Shown one piece after another: positions 17,889 through 25,983 of a stretch of 64,000 nt of DNA. Both the position numbers and the translations under genes were made by a program. Within the stretch, counting starts at the first letter, position 1; each line of letters begins with the position of its first letter. The DNA is from Vibrio cortegadensis (lineage in GTDB: Bacteria; Pseudomonadota; Gammaproteobacteria; Enterobacterales; Vibrionaceae): NCBI RefSeq assembly GCF_024347395.1, contig NZ_AP025472.1, positions 2,108,001 to 2,172,000 of the forward strand, written 5' to 3'. The notes beneath the pieces are model-generated. The model searched no databases. It was not told the origin of the DNA and saw only the letters and a program-made list of their open reading frames with translations.

Positions 17889-19256
17889 TCAATCTAACTG
17901 TAAATATTCTTTCGTTGCTGATATGGCATCAGCGAGAGCTTTAGATAAAGTACTCAGCTGAGCCTCACTGACGGGTTCTGACTGTTTTAGGGCTATCTCA
18001 ATTTCAGTCGCAATTTCTCTTAAAGGCATAGCACCCAAACTCCCCGCCACCCCTTTCAAACTATGTGCTTTACGTTGCGCAGCCTCTAGGTCGGTATCAA
18101 GCAACTCCCTTAGTGAAATGGCATCATTAGTGTGATCTTGAACAAACACCTCTAATAACATTGCGACTGACTCGTCATCACCATTCATGGTTGCAAGCAT
18201 TGCTTCTATATCAATGACTGCTGAAGCATTTGGTGCATCTATCGCTTTTTGTTTCTCGATACGATCTTGCTCAGAATCACCCAGTACATCACTATCGAGA
18301 ACATCGGTACTCTGTGGCTGATGGCATGCTGGTTCATCAATATCGTGAGTATTTCGAACAGCCTCCGTTGCCCTCTCCTCAGAGAATGCCATAACTTCTG
18401 CATCATTCAAAGGCTCACCATCACCACCTTCAATCAACTCATGCTCTCCATTTTGGACAGCGCTTGCACTTTCACTCGATGTTTGGACAAAAAATCGGAT
18501 AAATGTAAGCATTGAAAGAGCAATAAAACTTAACACTATTGCCAACATCATATACATGCCTTGCATGTCATGAAGTTCATCTTCAAAAGCAGAAAGCTGA
18601 TCGTGAACTGAATGTTTAATTAATTTCTCTACGTAATAATTTACCTGCGCGTACTCACTTAATAGCACCGATGCACTTGATAATTGTACCTGTAGTTGCT
18701 TCCGCTCATCCTGATCTAAAGCTTGCGAAGCAATTAAAATACGATCAAATGCTCGGTATATTTCTGAATTCGATTGACTTTCCGCATACAACGCTTGGAA
18801 AGTGTATGCCGAAATTTCGTTATATAGGTTTACCACTTGCTCCGAATTATCGCTATGCGCTCTTGATTCATTGATATCTTGTGCCAAATTTTTAACTTTT
18901 ATTTCAACTGACAGAAAATCTCGAACATCTTCTAAAAAGCGATCGGTAACATACAGCAGTTGGTTCACATCAGGCAGAAATGGTTTAGATTTGAAATTCG
19001 ATTCAACTTGCAGTCGTAATGAGTAAATGAGTTGAACATCAAGGGCTATGTCATCAACCTGTACGGCTCGAAACGGTTCTGGGAAGTATAATGTACTACG
19101 AAGATCATTGACTCGGTTCCCCAACTCTTCAACTGCAACCAAATTTTGATGGGCAGTACGGCTCTGTAACACAAGAAATACCGAGCTAATCCCCCACAAA
19201 ACAAGAGTAACTAGAATAATTTTAAATTGAAGACTATATCCCATCTGCCGTTGCAT
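17889..19256 (-). CDS. Membrane-anchored Hpt-domain protein
   Basis: A 455-residue protein with an N-terminal transmembrane helix (about 9-27), a helical extracytoplasmic region of about 200 residues, a second transmembrane helix (about 237-255), a long acidic linker and a C-terminal histidine phosphotransfer domain. The phospho-accepting His is in the classic context RKAHSLKGVAGSLGA. There is no kinase or receiver domain, so it looks like the sensor and Hpt ends of a hybrid kinase with the middle missing, or a stand-alone phosphorelay relay. The start could also be the Met four codons later. It is followed at 15 bases by the folD-like gene. The partner kinase and regulator are not in this window. 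Confidence 0.85.
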   Translation of the reverse strand: MQRQMGYSLQFKIILVTLVLWGISSVFLVLQSRTAHQNLVAVEELGNRVNDLRSTLYFPEPFRAVQVDDIALDVQLIYSLRLQVESNFKSKPFLPDVNQLLYVTDRFLEDVRDFLSVEIKVKNLAQDINESRAHSDNSEQVVNLYNEISAYTFQALYAESQSNSEIYRAFDRILIASQALDQDERKQLQVQLSSASVLLSEYAQVNYYVEKLIKHSVHDQLSAFEDELHDMQGMYMMLAIVLSFIALSMLTFIRFFVQTSSESASAVQNGEHELIEGGDGEPLNDAEVMAFSEERATEAVRNTHDIDEPACHQPQSTDVLDSDVLGDSEQDRIEKQKAIDAPNASAVIDIEAMLATMNGDDESVAMLLEVFVQDHTNDAISLRELLDTDLEAAQRKAHSLKGVAGSLGAMPLREIATEIEIALKQSEPVSEAQLSTLSKALADAISATKEYLQLD

Positions 19257-19298
19257 AAATCATGTCCATATTTTAATGCTTGAATAACAAGCATATAA

Positions 19299-19335
19299 GA
19301 AAGGTGAGCATTTTCAAAACTCACCTTTCATCTTA
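19299..19335 (-). terminator. Possible terminator after yejK
   Basis: Inverted repeat GAAAGGTGAG / CTCACCTTTC with an 11-base loop between yejK and the Hpt gene. The T tract on the minus strand is short, so termination may be partial. Confidence 0.5.
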
Positions 19336-19340
19336 CCCCT

Positions 19341-20342
19341 TTATTTATTTCGAGTTAATTGATCTCTCAAGTTTGGAGGGGTTCCTTTAATGGTTAATGT
19401 ATCCGTTTCTGGATCGTAGAAAACACGCTCTCCTAAAAGTAAGCTATCAAAGCTCACATTTAGCCCGCCACCAGCACCCACATATTTCGTTAGCTTGCGA
19501 ATGGTAGAACGATCTGCAGGGAAACTCTCTTCGAGTTCATACCCTTGCTCTTGAGTGTAATCTAAGAAACTGGTTCCATCGGTGCTTGCTGGCAACTCTC
19601 CGGACAATTCGCTCACTTCAACTTCATCACCCGATTTAAGCTGCTCATTACAGTAATCATAAACCTGCTTTTTATAGCTTACTGCTTCTTCTTTCTCTAG
19701 TTTAGAATCTGAAACAAAATCTTCAACAGCTTGCATCAAGACCTGATTCTGCTGTTTAGTATCAAGCCCAACTTCAGCTTGTAAGAAATCTAAGAAGAAA
19801 TCAGCGACTTTGCGACCAACACGGCCTTTGATATAGGCCAAGTAACGATTGGAATCTTTATCAGTTTCATAGCTAGAGAGATCAATACGAGCCGCGATGT
19901 CCATTTTCGAAATATCAAGATAATCAGTTGCGCTGATATCAAGGCCTTCGGTGACTTTTAGGCTCTCATTCGAAGGTAATAACGCAATAAAAAGGTAGTC
20001 TGTAGAAAGTGATTGGTACTCCGCTAAAACGAGGGTACCTTCATCTGCAAATGGGTATTTAGACAGCTCATCTTTGAGACGTAAAGCACTGGCCTGAGAA
20101 AAATCGTAGAAGCTACGCTCATTTTTACGAAGCTCTTGCAACCATTGCTGAAAATCACTGTCCTCTTTAAAAGAACCAAAACCCTTGCCTGCTTTGGAGT
20201 TGAATACACGATGCAGTTCAGCAACTAAACTTTCTGCTGATGAATCATTCGCTAAGGATTCTGCACGGTAGTTAACGACCAGTTCTTCCTGATCGTTTTT
20301 GCGAAGTTGGTGTAAAATAACATTGGATAGATTAAGGCTCAT
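19341..20342 (-). CDS. yejK: Nucleoid-associated protein YejK
   Basis: A 333-residue NdpA/YejK-family protein associated with the nucleoid. Recognisable family stretches include GRKVADFFLDFL near residue 180, the N-terminal NVILHQLRKN and the C-terminal TIKGTPPNLRDQL. It has no membrane segments. It is divergent from yejL and yejM exactly as in E. coli, with only 82 bases between the starts, so their promoters overlap. The biochemical role is unclear; relatives bind DNA. Confidence 0.95.
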   Translation of the reverse strand: MSLNLSNVILHQLRKNDQEELVVNYRAESLANDSSAESLVAELHRVFNSKAGKGFGSFKEDSDFQQWLQELRKNERSFYDFSQASALRLKDELSKYPFADEGTLVLAEYQSLSTDYLFIALLPSNESLKVTEGLDISATDYLDISKMDIAARIDLSSYETDKDSNRYLAYIKGRVGRKVADFFLDFLQAEVGLDTKQQNQVLMQAVEDFVSDSKLEKEEAVSYKKQVYDYCNEQLKSGDEVEVSELSGELPASTDGTSFLDYTQEQGYELEESFPADRSTIRKLTKYVGAGGGLNVSFDSLLLGERVFYDPETDTLTIKGTPPNLRDQLTRNK

Positions 20343-20424
20343 AGAAAATATTATCGTTCAGGTTTCAGTTGTAGTGAATAGTAGGTTATTATAAGCCGCT
20401 TTTACTATCATTATTAGAGTCTTT

Positions 20425-20652
20425 ATGCCGATTACATCTAAATACAGCGATCAACAAGTTGAAACTATCCTAGCAGAAGTAGCTGCAGTACTTGAGAAAC
20501 ACAATGCTACTCCTGAGCTTTCACTGATGATTGCGGGAAATATCGCAACCAATGTCTTAAATCAGAACGTTGCTGCTTCACAACGTGTAGCAATTGCTGA
20601 AAAATTTGCTCAAGCCTTAGTGTCTTCACTAGCTGAAACAAAAACCCACTAA
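20425..20652 (+). CDS. yejL: YejL (DUF1414) protein
   Basis: A 75-residue small helical protein of the DUF1414 family. The motif MIAGNIATNVLNQNV and the position between yejK and yejM identify it. It lies 26 bases upstream of yejM and is probably co-transcribed. The function is unknown. It has no signal peptide or membrane helix. Confidence 0.94.
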   Translation: MPITSKYSDQQVETILAEVAAVLEKHNATPELSLMIAGNIATNVLNQNVAASQRVAIAEKFAQALVSSLAETKTH

Positions 20653-20678
20653 TTTCAGAACGGATAAAAGAACAATAA

Positions 20679-22490
20679 ATGGTAGATAGCGGAAATTCTT
20701 ACGGTGAACGAGTATCACGACTAGTTGGATGGGGGCATTGGTTTGCTTTTTTCAACATCATAGCGGCGATGCTTGTTGGTACACGTTATATCACCCAATC
20801 ACCTTGGCCTGAAACTCTTTTAGGACAAAGCTATTTGGCTTTTTCTTGGGTTGGGCATTTTGGGTTCTTGGTTTTCGCTCTCTACCTATTGATTCTTTTT
20901 CCACTTACGTTTGCGATCCCCTCCCGTAAACTGTTCAGATTAATCGCCGTCTGTTTTGCTACGGTAGGATTAACCGTTTTACTCGTCGATACACAAGCCT
21001 ACCAGAGTATCAACTTACACTTAACGCCTGTCGTCTGGGAGTTACTTTTCACCGATGACAAAAGTGCGGTAAGTTCAGAACTGCAACACTTATTCATTGT
21101 TCTACCTTTGATATTTCTACTAGAACTTGGATTGTCAGAGTGGGTTTGGCGTAAGCAGAGAAAACTGTCGCATAAACATATTGGTCGCCCTTTGGCTGCC
21201 GTCTTCTTTTTGAGCTTCATGGCCAGTCATGTTGTCTATATTTGGGCCGACGCCTATTTTTATGGCCCAATAACAAGCCAGAAAGCCAACTTTCCACTGT
21301 CTTACCCAATGACAGCAAAAAGTTTTATGGAAAAACATGGTTTGCTGGACCGTGATGAATACTTAAAACGCTTAGAACAAAATGAGAATAATGTTGATTT
21401 AGTTCGATACCCGCTTGAAACGATCCAGTTTAACCGTCGTGGCGAGAACTTGAATGTATTGATCGTAAGCGTCAATAATCTTCGGGCGGATATGTTAAAT
21501 GCAGAGACGATGCCTAACAGCTATCAATTTGCTCAAGATAACTTGAACTTTACCAACCACTACAGCTCTAGCAATGATATGTACGGTATGTTTGGGTTGT
21601 TTTATGGCCTACCAAGCAGTTATGCAAGTAGCATTAAAGCGCAAGGCACAAGTCCTATTCTTCTTTCGGTTTTAGAAGATCAAGGTTATTCCACTGGACT
21701 ATTTAGTGGTGATAACTTCGATGACACTCTCTATTCAGAAGTTATTTTCCGCAGCCAGCAATTAGCGAATCAACAAGAGAATAGTGATAATGAGCCTCAT
21801 AGTGATAGCTCAGCCATTAATAACTGGGATATCTGGGTTAAAAACCAAGCTTCTTCTCCTTGGTTTAGCTTCATCGAACTGACAACCGTAGACAATTTTA
21901 GTGATTATGGTGATCATACCGATACATTAGAAGCAAGTGATCGCTTCCAGATTGATTACGCAAAATCGGCTCAAGCGGCTGATATTGAACTAAGCAAGCT
22001 CTATTCATCTCTTAATGATTTAGAGCTATTGCAAAACACTATTGTCGTTATTACTTCAAATCACGGTAGCGAGTTCAATGAAACCCAAACGAATAGCTGG
22101 GGCTCTAACGGTAATTACAGTCGCTACCAACTACAGGTACCTATGGTCATTCATTGGCCAGGCAAGCTTGCCGCTCAATTTACTCATCAATCTAGCCACC
22201 TAGATTTCTCAGTCACACTATTGCAAGATCTACTAGGTGTTTCTTCCAACCCAAATGATTTTAGCAGCGGTAAAAGTCTATTTGATGAGAACAAACGTAA
22301 GTGGATTTTGGCGGGTGATAGCCGAGAGTTAGCACTGATTACCAGCAACAAAACAACTGTGATTGATAAGTTTGGTAACTATAAGCTTTACGACAGCAAC
22401 TATAATCGCTTGAAAGATCAGAACCCTAAATTACCCGTCTTAATGCAAGGGTTAACTGAGCTGCAAAGGTTTTACACCAAAAGTAAGTAG
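20679..22490 (+). CDS. yejM: YejM/PbgA/LapC inner-membrane lipopolysaccharide regulator
   Basis: A 603-residue protein with five N-terminal transmembrane helices (roughly residues 20-205) and a periplasmic sulfatase-like domain (about 255-600). The fold's usual metal-site motif is degenerate (VNNLRADML), as expected for this non-enzymatic family. LPS-sensing YejM (also PbgA or LapC) restrains LapB/FtsH-driven turnover of LpxC, so it adjusts lipid A synthesis to need. That role is known from E. coli and inferred here. It follows yejL in an operon. No strong terminator was seen directly after it. Confidence 0.95.
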   Translation: MVDSGNSYGERVSRLVGWGHWFAFFNIIAAMLVGTRYITQSPWPETLLGQSYLAFSWVGHFGFLVFALYLLILFPLTFAIPSRKLFRLIAVCFATVGLTVLLVDTQAYQSINLHLTPVVWELLFTDDKSAVSSELQHLFIVLPLIFLLELGLSEWVWRKQRKLSHKHIGRPLAAVFFLSFMASHVVYIWADAYFYGPITSQKANFPLSYPMTAKSFMEKHGLLDRDEYLKRLEQNENNVDLVRYPLETIQFNRRGENLNVLIVSVNNLRADMLNAETMPNSYQFAQDNLNFTNHYSSSNDMYGMFGLFYGLPSSYASSIKAQGTSPILLSVLEDQGYSTGLFSGDNFDDTLYSEVIFRSQQLANQQENSDNEPHSDSSAINNWDIWVKNQASSPWFSFIELTTVDNFSDYGDHTDTLEASDRFQIDYAKSAQAADIELSKLYSSLNDLELLQNTIVVITSNHGSEFNETQTNSWGSNGNYSRYQLQVPMVIHWPGKLAAQFTHQSSHLDFSVTLLQDLLGVSSNPNDFSSGKSLFDENKRKWILAGDSRELALITSNKTTVIDKFGNYKLYDSNYNRLKDQNPKLPVLMQGLTELQRFYTKSK

Positions 22491-22748
22491 CATCAAGATT
22501 TAGATACTTAAAGTGGGGAGCTTATTGAGCTCCCCCTTTATTTTTTCCTAGCAAAATATCTGCCCATTAATGAGTAAGTAGAACTCAGCATTTAGTTAAC
22601 AAACCCTTTAAAATCCATATAGATATAACAAAATGTTTACCTTTAAAATGTGCGAATAATTTTTTTTGCTATAAATGCGCATAATTTGGCCAAACGAACT
22701 CATTAGGGCTTTACAAGTTTTTAGAGTCCTTATATTATTCAACGCACT

Positions 22749-22839
22749 GGAGGGATGGCTGAGTGGTCGAAAGCACCGGTCTTGAAAACCGGCAACCGTT
22801 AATAGCGGTTCTAGGGTTCAAATCCCTATCCCTCCACCA
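22749..22839 (+). tRNA. tRNA-Ser (anticodon TGA)
   Basis: A 91-base cloverleaf including encoded CCA. The acceptor stem GGAGGGA pairs with TCCCTCC. The anticodon stem CCGGT/ACCGG encloses the loop CTTGAAA with anticodon TGA. The long variable arm (AACCGTTAATAGCGGTT region) is typical of a class II serine tRNA, and the T arm AGGGTTCAAATCCCT is intact. It reads UCN serine codons. A perfect terminator follows, and the biofilm polysaccharide region begins about 1.7 kb downstream. Confidence 0.98.
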
Positions 22840-22848
22840 CTTTTGAAG

Positions 22849-22878
22849 AAACCGCTAATTATTTAGCGGTTTTTTTTC
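22849..22878 (+). terminator. tRNA-Ser terminator
   Basis: Inverted repeat AAACCGCTAA / TTAGCGGTTT with a T-run tail immediately after the tRNA. Confidence 0.92.
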
Positions 22879-23064
22879 GTCTGGGGTTTCTTGTATCAAG
22901 ATCTACTCTTCTCAGATTGTCATATTTCCTAAATACTCTCATTTTAGTTTTCGTTTGTACTTTTCTGCTTTTTCCTGCCGTTTTTCAGCACTTACTTGTC
23001 CTAACCCGAATAGCATGACTGAACTATCCCATACTAATGGAAGGTACTTCACGGAGCTTTCATT

Positions 23065-24009
23065 ATGAGATACATCACTTCAGCATTGTTACTGTGCAGC
23101 CCTGTGCTATTCATTGGCTGCGGGGGGGAGAGTTCAACACCACACTACTCAAATGTCACTGTCGCTGTGTCTGATGCGCCAGTAGACACTGCATCAGAAG
23201 TTGTCATTGCCTTTCATCAAATTGAGCTAGTACAAGAAGATGATTCGATCTTTATCGATATTAGTTCGGAGAACGGCGCAAAAGATTACGCACAAGTCGA
23301 TCTCATTCAATATCAAAATACCGATACTTTTGTTTTAGTGGAAGATCAGCAAGTCCCAATAGGAACTTACCAAAATGTGATCCTACATATATCACCAGAT
23401 GCTGGGTTAAATTACGTCGTGGATGACACTCTTGGCCAACTGCCTCTGAAACAACCAAGTAATAAGTTACGTCTTGGTGAATTGGTTATTGAAGGTAGCG
23501 ATGAAAGTTATGTGATCGAGTTTGATTTACGCCAAGCATTGGTGATGAGGGGTAACTCAAACAATAATAACGGCTACATTTTAAAACCACATGGCGTGAC
23601 GATTATGAATAATGATATATCCTCCTCTCTTGCTGGTGCTGTTGAACCCAATTTGTTCCTTGGCAATGAATGCAACGTGGATGGTTTAGGATTCGTTTAT
23701 CTCTATCAAGGCCATCAACTCGATAGCTCGTTATTCGTTGACTTATTTGATGGTGACATAGTACAGAATAATCCTGTTCCACAAGGAAGCATCGCTCCTC
23801 ATGCTTCGGTTGCGGTCAATGAACAGAATGAATACGCATTTGGCTTTTTGGAACCAGGAGAGTACACAGTGGCGCTCAGTTGCGACGCCAGTGGTGATGA
23901 CTCAGAGCAATACGATGGTTTAAGTATTCCGCTTCCAGTGAATCAGGTATTCGAAGTCAGCCTTACTGATGGACAACTGAGTGTCATCAATTTTAGCTCT
24001 ATCCCATAA
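23065..24009 (+). CDS. DUF4382-type lipoprotein
   Basis: A 314-residue secreted lipoprotein. A signal peptide ends in the lipobox LFIGC, with the acceptor Cys at residue 19. The N-terminal part (about 30-180) matches the DUF4382 pattern (VTVAVSDAPVDTASEVVIAF), a beta-rich domain common in marine bacteria. A second beta domain with two Cys (LGNECNVDGLGF and VALSCDASG) follows, possibly a disulfide-linked carboxypeptidase-regulatory-like fold. It is probably anchored to the outer membrane or cell surface. The function is unknown. Its nearest functional neighbour is the vps operon 550 bases downstream, but nothing ties it to that system. Confidence 0.8.
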   Translation: MRYITSALLLCSPVLFIGCGGESSTPHYSNVTVAVSDAPVDTASEVVIAFHQIELVQEDDSIFIDISSENGAKDYAQVDLIQYQNTDTFVLVEDQQVPIGTYQNVILHISPDAGLNYVVDDTLGQLPLKQPSNKLRLGELVIEGSDESYVIEFDLRQALVMRGNSNNNNGYILKPHGVTIMNNDISSSLAGAVEPNLFLGNECNVDGLGFVYLYQGHQLDSSLFVDLFDGDIVQNNPVPQGSIAPHASVAVNEQNEYAFGFLEPGEYTVALSCDASGDDSEQYDGLSIPLPVNQVFEVSLTDGQLSVINFSSIP

Positions 24010-24217
24010 CGGTGCAAATTGGTGGTCGAGCACGCTCTACTTCGCCGCGAATAATTAAGACTTAGCTCTTAATACACTTAACTAAAATACATAGCGACTA
24101 GTGCCCACTTTTCGTTGTGTATTTTAACCTAAACCCTGTGTATCGCTATTCAACGACTTATCAGGATATATCTACAAAGTTCAGACACCTTTCCTCGTCA
24201 CTCCCCCTCTCAGAATA

Positions 24218-24230
24218 AAGTGAATCTCGA
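24218..24230 (+). promoter_or_regulatory. 13-nt motif shared with the vpsA leader
   Basis: AAGTGAATCTCGA occurs here and in the same orientation relative to vpsA (45868-45880 on the minus strand). Its role is unknown. Confidence 0.45.
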
Positions 24231-24299
24231 TATGGCTCATAAAGCAATACTAGATCATTTACATTGCAATAGATTCCTAGAAATATTCTCTAACTTGAG

Positions 24300-24318
24300 A
24301 CATCTCAATAATGATTCA
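24300..24318 (+). promoter_or_regulatory. 19-nt motif shared with the rbmC upstream region
   Basis: ACATCTCAATAATGATTCA matches 17 of 19 positions with 49047-49065 upstream of rbmC. It is a candidate site for a common matrix regulator. Confidence 0.4.
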
Positions 24319-24494
24319 TTATATATTTGACTTACCATAGGTCACTTATAAAAAGAACGACATATATTAAGAACATGGATAGAAAATAAACACTGAAATT
24401 AAATTTAATCTCACCAAGCTTCATCAATAATAAAATAAACAACAAATATCATCACTGTCTTATTTTTGATGCACTACCTACTATTGTAATCACT

Positions 24495-24524
24495 GCTACT
24501 TAATATGAGAATGCGCTACTTAAT
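24495..24524. repeat. 10-bp direct repeat upstream of vpsL
   Basis: GCTACTTAAT occurs at 24495-24504 and 24515-24524, a spacing of 20 bp (two helical turns), 38 bases before the vpsL start. Confidence 0.6.
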
Positions 24525-24561
24525 TTATGTTTTAACCAATAGCAGGTAGGAGATCTTGTTT

Positions 24562-25962
24562 ATGGGTGAAAAAGGAAAAATCCGTATTACGAGTTATCAA
24601 GGTAAGGTTTTCTATCGGTTAATTGATGCTTTTGTAATACTGGTTACTATGTATGTAGCAATAAAGTACCATAATCATGTTGTAAATATGTCGTATGTTT
24701 CAATGGGATTATTGGGTGTTTTATTCTATAGCTTTATAGCCGAGAGCCTTGATATATATAGTGGTTGGCACACAACAAAGATCCGCGATTTATCACTACA
24801 TACCGCATGTTGCTGGGGATTTTCAGTTTGTTGTTTAGCATTAGTTGGGTATTTCACAAAAACTGGTCACGATTTTTCTCGCTTAATTTTAGGATTCTGG
24901 TTTATAGGATCGCTATTTTTCCTCTTATTTTGGCGTTCAATTGCCTTTACTTTTGTTTATTATTTACACAAGAAAGGAATACATACTACTGATGCTGTAA
25001 TCATTGGTATGACTCCCCAAGGTTTAAGATTATCTGAAAGCCTTACTAATAATCCAAAATTTGGAATAAAAATGGCTGGATTCTATGATGATAGAAAAGT
25101 TGATCGACTAAATAGCCAAACATCTGTTTTGGGTAAAGTCAATGATGCTTTGAAGTTAGCGAAAAATGGCAAAGTAAAAAGTGTTTATATAGCGTTGCCA
25201 ATGCAGGCTCAGAATAGAATCAGTACTATTTTAGATGCATTTTCTGACAGTACAGTTAACACTTATATTGTTCCTGATTTTTTCACTTTCAATTTGCTTC
25301 ACTCTCGTTGGTATACCATTGGTGACGTTAATGCTTTTAGTATCTCAGACACACCATTCAATGGAAATAAACTCGCAACATGGTTAAAAAGGTTTGAAGA
25401 CCTTGTATTAAGCACTTTGATACTGATTCTTATAAGTCCTGTACTCATTGCCGTGGCTATTGGCGTAAAATTGAGCTCACCAGGCCCCATTATTTTTAAG
25501 CAGATGCGATATGGATTAGATGGGAAGAAGATTAAAGTATGGAAATTCAGGAGTATGAGTGTCACGGATAACGGTTCTAAAGTAGTGCAAGCAACTAAGA
25601 ACGATCCACGTGTTACTCCATTTGGTTCATTTATTCGAAAGACATCGCTCGATGAATTACCACAGTTCATTAATGTGCTTCAAGGAGGGATGTCTATTGT
25701 AGGTCCTCGTCCACATGCCGTTGCCCATAATGAAGAGTATCGCACCATTGTTAATCGATACATGCTAAGACATAAAGTAAAGCCTGGCATCACTGGATGG
25801 GCCCAAATTAATGGCTGGCGTGGCGAAACAGATACGCTCGATAAAATGGAAAAAAGAGTTCAATTTGATTTGGACTACATACACCATTGGTCTCTGTGGT
25901 TTGACATTAAAATTGTTTTCTTAACGATTTTTAAAGGATTCGTTGGCAAAAATGCCTACTAG
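24562..25962 (+). CDS. vpsL: VpsL-like undecaprenyl-phosphate sugar phosphotransferase
   Basis: A 466-residue initiating enzyme of exopolysaccharide synthesis that transfers a sugar-1-phosphate, probably glucose, to undecaprenyl phosphate. It has four to five N-terminal membrane helices and a Rossmann-like CoA-binding-type region (DAVIIGMTPQGLRLSESL). The C-terminal bacterial sugar transferase domain (about 275-466) carries SSPGPIIFKQ, VWKFRSM and VGPRPHAVAHNEEY. The ATG at 24562 is chosen because AGGTAGGAG lies nine bases upstream; a TTG two codons earlier is possible. The same family includes WcaJ and V. cholerae VpsL, and the following gene order (M-N-O-P-Q) supports the vps name. It is first gene of the plus-strand operon. 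Confidence 0.92.
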   Translation: MGEKGKIRITSYQGKVFYRLIDAFVILVTMYVAIKYHNHVVNMSYVSMGLLGVLFYSFIAESLDIYSGWHTTKIRDLSLHTACCWGFSVCCLALVGYFTKTGHDFSRLILGFWFIGSLFFLLFWRSIAFTFVYYLHKKGIHTTDAVIIGMTPQGLRLSESLTNNPKFGIKMAGFYDDRKVDRLNSQTSVLGKVNDALKLAKNGKVKSVYIALPMQAQNRISTILDAFSDSTVNTYIVPDFFTFNLLHSRWYTIGDVNAFSISDTPFNGNKLATWLKRFEDLVLSTLILILISPVLIAVAIGVKLSSPGPIIFKQMRYGLDGKKIKVWKFRSMSVTDNGSKVVQATKNDPRVTPFGSFIRKTSLDELPQFINVLQGGMSIVGPRPHAVAHNEEYRTIVNRYMLRHKVKPGITGWAQINGWRGETDTLDKMEKRVQFDLDYIHHWSLWFDIKIVFLTIFKGFVGKNAY

Positions 25963-25983
25963 AAATGGACTAAGTGTACTCAA

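Larger units (their letters stand above)
24010..24561. other. Long upstream region of the vpsL operon
   Basis: About 550 AT-rich bases with no credible gene, presumably the regulatory region of the vps-II-type operon. It holds a 9-bp dyad (24083-24091 with 24118-24126), a 13-nt sequence shared with the vpsA leader (24218-24230), a 19-nt motif shared with the rbmC upstream region (24300-24318) and a 10-bp direct repeat at a 20-bp period (24495-24524). No ops element was found here. Confidence 0.65.

Noticed and set aside
22749..22839. tRNA-Ser as an attachment site for an integrated island carrying the vps/rbm locus
   Set aside because: No integrase, no insertion sequence and no duplicated tRNA 3' end were seen near the far boundary (about 51.6 kb). 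The genes look like an established chromosomal locus.
24180..24188. TTCAGACAC shared with the rbmC upstream region (49172-49180)
   Set aside because: Again only nine bases, expected by chance; the 19-nt motif is the better shared signal.
24477..24485. CCTACTATT shared with the rbmA upstream region (46803-46811)
   Set aside because: A 9-mer shared between two regions of about 500 AT-rich bases is expected about once by chance.
24010..24561. A second ops/JUMPstart element before vpsL
   Set aside because: The nearest candidates (such as GTAGAGCGTG on the minus strand around 24031-24040) do not match the ops core and point the wrong way.
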